Of a stretch of 51,234 nt of DNA, positions 49,114-51,234 are shown piece by piece (positions within the stretch are counted from its first letter, which is position 1; each line of letters opens with the position of its first letter). This DNA is from UBA1557 sp041675185 (GTDB lineage: Bacteria; Patescibacteriota; Patescibacteriia; Magasanikbacterales; UBA922), in NCBI GenBank assembly GCA_041675185.1, contig JBAYUH010000005.1, positions 1-51,234 of the forward strand, written 5' to 3'. Made by a program: the position numbers and the translations under genes. Under the pieces are notes generated by a model. That model had not been told where the DNA came from. It saw only the letters and a program-made list of their open reading frames with translations, and searched no databases.

Positions 49114-50376
49114 ATGCCTTCTATAGAATCAGGTAATAATAATGGTCAGGTTACTCAAACTACTAAGATTGGTTTTTTTGAACGACTTAGTGGAGCTATC
49201 AAAGGAATTTTTATTGGACTACTTATTTTTATTGCCTCCTTTGTTGTTTTGTATTGGAATGAGGGTAGAGTGGATAGTTCCAATTTTGCGGCTACTGCTG
49301 TGGAAGTCAGTGCTACAGTGCCAAATACTGATACTAATTTAAATGGTAAATTGGTTCATCTTGGTGGGGATTTGATTAGTAGTGCTCAGTTTGGTGATGA
49401 TACTTATTTGAAACAGGATAAATACATTGCTCTTGGTCGTAAAGTGGAGATGTATGCTTGGGTAGAAGAATCAAGTACCAAAACAACTACCAATGTTGGT
49501 GGTTCACAAACTCAAGAAACTACTTATACTTACAAACAAGCTTGGACAAGCTTGCCAGCAGATTCTAGTACTTTTAATTCTCCAAATGGACATACAAATC
49601 CTATAAAAGCTTTAGCAGACAATACTTGGTATGCGACTGATGCTAAAGTTGGTTTATATATGGTGGATGCTAGTACTCTAGTTTTGCCAAGTTTTCAAAC
49701 TATCACTTTGAATAATCAAAATACCATGTTGCCTTCTGTGGTAACAACGACACAACCTCAAATTGATTTGTTGAAAGCTGTAAGTACAAGCAGTGATGGT
49801 ATTACTAATGAAATTAGTACTAGTCAAAATCAACTAGTTCAAAAAACAGAATTAAATGGTAATTATGTTTATGTGACAAAAAATGGTGTTGCTACACCTA
49901 CTGTTGGTGATATGCGTGTTAGTTATTCAGGTATTATGTCTGGAACACCTGTGACACTTTTGGGTAGACTTGATGGTGACAAAATTAGTCTAATGACTGA
50001 TCCAAAAACTGGAACAAAACTTTATCGTGCTTTCACTGGTACTTTTACTGATGCTTTGGGAACTTTACATACAGAATACAAAACAAGCTTGTGGATTTTA
50101 CGTCTTATTGGTTTCTTGATGATGTGGATTGGTTTGGGAATGGTGTTGGCTCCGTTGAGTATAATTATGGATATCTTACCGTTCTTAGGTTCTGTAAGCC
50201 GTGGTGTAATAGGTTTGGTGACTTGTGTAGTAGCTATTGTTTTATCAATTATAACTATTATTGTTTCCAAATTTTTACACAATCCTTTTGTTTTGGTGTT
50301 AGTTGTCTTAGGTGTGGTTGTGTATATTTTTAGTCTGATTAAAAAAGCAAAGGATAAATCACAGACAATAAATTAA
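49114..50376 (+). CDS. TMEM43 (LUMA)-family membrane protein
   Basis: The 420-aa protein has an N-terminal membrane helix (about 30-48) followed at once by the family motif YWNEGRVDSSN. A large extracellular domain (about 52-320) is beta-rich and Thr-rich. Three C-terminal helices follow (about 327-350, 357-385, 389-411). This is the TMEM43 architecture: membrane anchor, WNEG motif, large lumenal/extracellular domain, three helices. Family function is unclear in bacteria. It may share the glyS operon. Confidence 0.85.
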   Translation: MPSIESGNNNGQVTQTTKIGFFERLSGAIKGIFIGLLIFIASFVVLYWNEGRVDSSNFAATAVEVSATVPNTDTNLNGKLVHLGGDLISSAQFGDDTYLKQDKYIALGRKVEMYAWVEESSTKTTTNVGGSQTQETTYTYKQAWTSLPADSSTFNSPNGHTNPIKALADNTWYATDAKVGLYMVDASTLVLPSFQTITLNNQNTMLPSVVTTTQPQIDLLKAVSTSSDGITNEISTSQNQLVQKTELNGNYVYVTKNGVATPTVGDMRVSYSGIMSGTPVTLLGRLDGDKISLMTDPKTGTKLYRAFTGTFTDALGTLHTEYKTSLWILRLIGFLMMWIGLGMVLAPLSIIMDILPFLGSVSRGVIGLVTCVVAIVLSIITIIVSKFLHNPFVLVLVVLGVVVYIFSLIKKAKDKSQTIN

Positions 50377-50381
50377 AAACT

Positions 50382-51234
50382 ATGTACGAATATTTAGAAT
50401 TGAAAAATAAAGCAAAAGTTTATTTTATACCTTTGCAAGATACCAAATCTTTGACTACTCTGGTTATGTATCCAGTTGGATCTCGTTTTGAATCTAGTAA
50501 AATGGCGGGTGTTTCTCATTATGTAGAACACCTGATGTTCAAAGGTACAAAAAAAAGACCAAATACTTTGGTACTAACTCGTGAGATAGATAGGCTTGGA
50601 GCTCAATATAATGCGTTTACAGGTAAAGAATATACTGGGTACTACATCAAAGCAGATGCTAAATATTCTGAAGTATCTATGGATATTTTGTCTGACATGC
50701 TTTTCAATTCCAAATTTGACGAAAAAGAAATGGAAAGAGAAAAAGGTCCAATTATTGAAGAAATAAGAATGTACAAAGACAATCCTTTGATGAATATTGA
50801 AAATATTTTTGAAGATCTCATGTTTGCTGGTTGTCCACTTGGTCGTGATATTGCTGGGAGTGAAGATAACGTAAGAAGTTACAAGCGTCCTGATGTGTTA
50901 AAATATCGTGATACTTATTATAGTCCAGACAATATGACTATTGTAGTTGCTGGATCAATTGATGAAAAAATAAAAAAAGAAGTTGTAAAATATTTTGGTA
51001 TTGGCAAAAATAGTGGTGTTAAAAAAAGAGAATATTTACCAGCTTGTTTTGGTTCTGTGGAAAAATCCAAAAGAATTGTAATTGAAAAAAAAGAAACAGA
51101 TCAAGTACAAATGATGCTTGGTTTCCAAGGTTTCAATCATGAAGATAGTAGAAATTATGCATCAAGTGTTATGAACACGATTCTTGGTGGTTCAATGAGT
51201 TCAAGATTATTTATTCAAATTCGTGAAAGAAGAG
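50382..51234 (+). CDS. M16 zinc metallopeptidase, N-terminal part (runs off the window)
   Basis: The ATG at 50382 opens 284 codons plus one base without a stop before the window ends, so it is partial. The inverted zinc motif HYVEHLMFKG gives HxxEH at about residues 46-50, the insulinase/pitrilysin hallmark. The distal zinc Glu is expected in EKGPIIEEIRMYKDNP (about 120-136). Then LGRDIAGSEDNVRSY and YYSPDNMTIVVAGSID match the M16B processing-peptidase-like group. These proteases act on peptides or small proteins as paired domains; the substrate is unknown. It follows TMEM43 by five bases and may be cotranscribed. Confidence 0.93.
   Translation, partial: MYEYLELKNKAKVYFIPLQDTKSLTTLVMYPVGSRFESSKMAGVSHYVEHLMFKGTKKRPNTLVLTREIDRLGAQYNAFTGKEYTGYYIKADAKYSEVSMDILSDMLFNSKFDEKEMEREKGPIIEEIRMYKDNPLMNIENIFEDLMFAGCPLGRDIAGSEDNVRSYKRPDVLKYRDTYYSPDNMTIVVAGSIDEKIKKEVVKYFGIGKNSGVKKREYLPACFGSVEKSKRIVIEKKETDQVQMMLGFQGFNHEDSRNYASSVMNTILGGSMSSRLFIQIRERR

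Overview
The window looks like part of the chromosome of a Candidate Phyla Radiation (Patescibacteria) bacterium, probably on the Parcubacteria side. This placement is an inference. It rests on low G+C, compact gene packing, mostly Shine-Dalgarno-less genes, VirB2/Mbov_0395-like pilin domains fused to huge surface proteins, DUF4012 and DUF2207 proteins, a short TsaB and little visible biosynthetic metabolism. UGA acts as a stop (for example at the end of ybeY), so the UGA-to-glycine code of some CPR lineages does not apply. There is no rRNA operon, CRISPR array, transposase or integrase.

Layout. 1-1.7 kb: a FISUMP-domain membrane protein, a bidirectional terminator and two minus-strand tRNA genes (Ile-GAU, Val-GAC) with a decayed tRNA copy in their leader. 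1.7-4.7 kb: signal peptidase I, HisRS, and bS21 with YqeY. 4.9-20.3 kb: a surface-protein operon of two VirB2-like proteins with large extracellular regions (713 and 3568 aa) and three single-pass membrane proteins with acidic, TSP3-like calcium-binding repeats. It runs into ybeY, dgkA, ftsA and ftsZ (20.3-24 kb). 24.1-26.6 kb, minus strand: a nucleotide-sanitation group (deaminase, MazG-like helical protein, YjjX-type NTPase) and tsaD. 26.7-27.1 kb: two SD-led micro-ORFs and tRNA-Glu. 27.2-28.4 kb: a much more G+C-rich orphan gene, probably acquired. 28.6-31.1 kb: a HelD-like helicase and a Nudix hydrolase. 31.2-32.5 kb: rplJ-rplL behind an L10-type leader with an attenuator. 32.5-46.1 kb: a PP2C-like/beta-propeller membrane protein, a winged-helix regulator, tsaB with a repeat-derived tail, glycosyltransferases, DUF4012, MreB, DUF2207, the DNA polymerase III delta-prime subunit, a BNR-repeat lipoprotein and frr. 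46.2-47.2 kb: a two-gene cassette of small Cys-rich proteins and a frameshifted coiled-coil gene. 47.2-51.2 kb: a T-box-like riboswitch in front of glycyl-tRNA synthetase, a small unknown protein, a TMEM43-like protein and the start of an M16 peptidase.

How the parts fit together. The long 5-20 kb operon would export large disulfide-rich, Ig-rich and calcium-binding proteins anchored in the membrane. Signal peptidase I, the glycosyltransferases, DUF4012, DUF2207 and MreB complete an envelope theme. The other genes serve translation (HisRS, GlyRS, bS21, L10, L7/L12, RRF, TsaB/TsaD) and division (FtsA, FtsZ). The signals most worth checking are the glyS T-box with an expanded antiterminator, the giant VirB2-like operon, the acquired SD-led cassettes, and the structured ftsA-ftsZ spacer.
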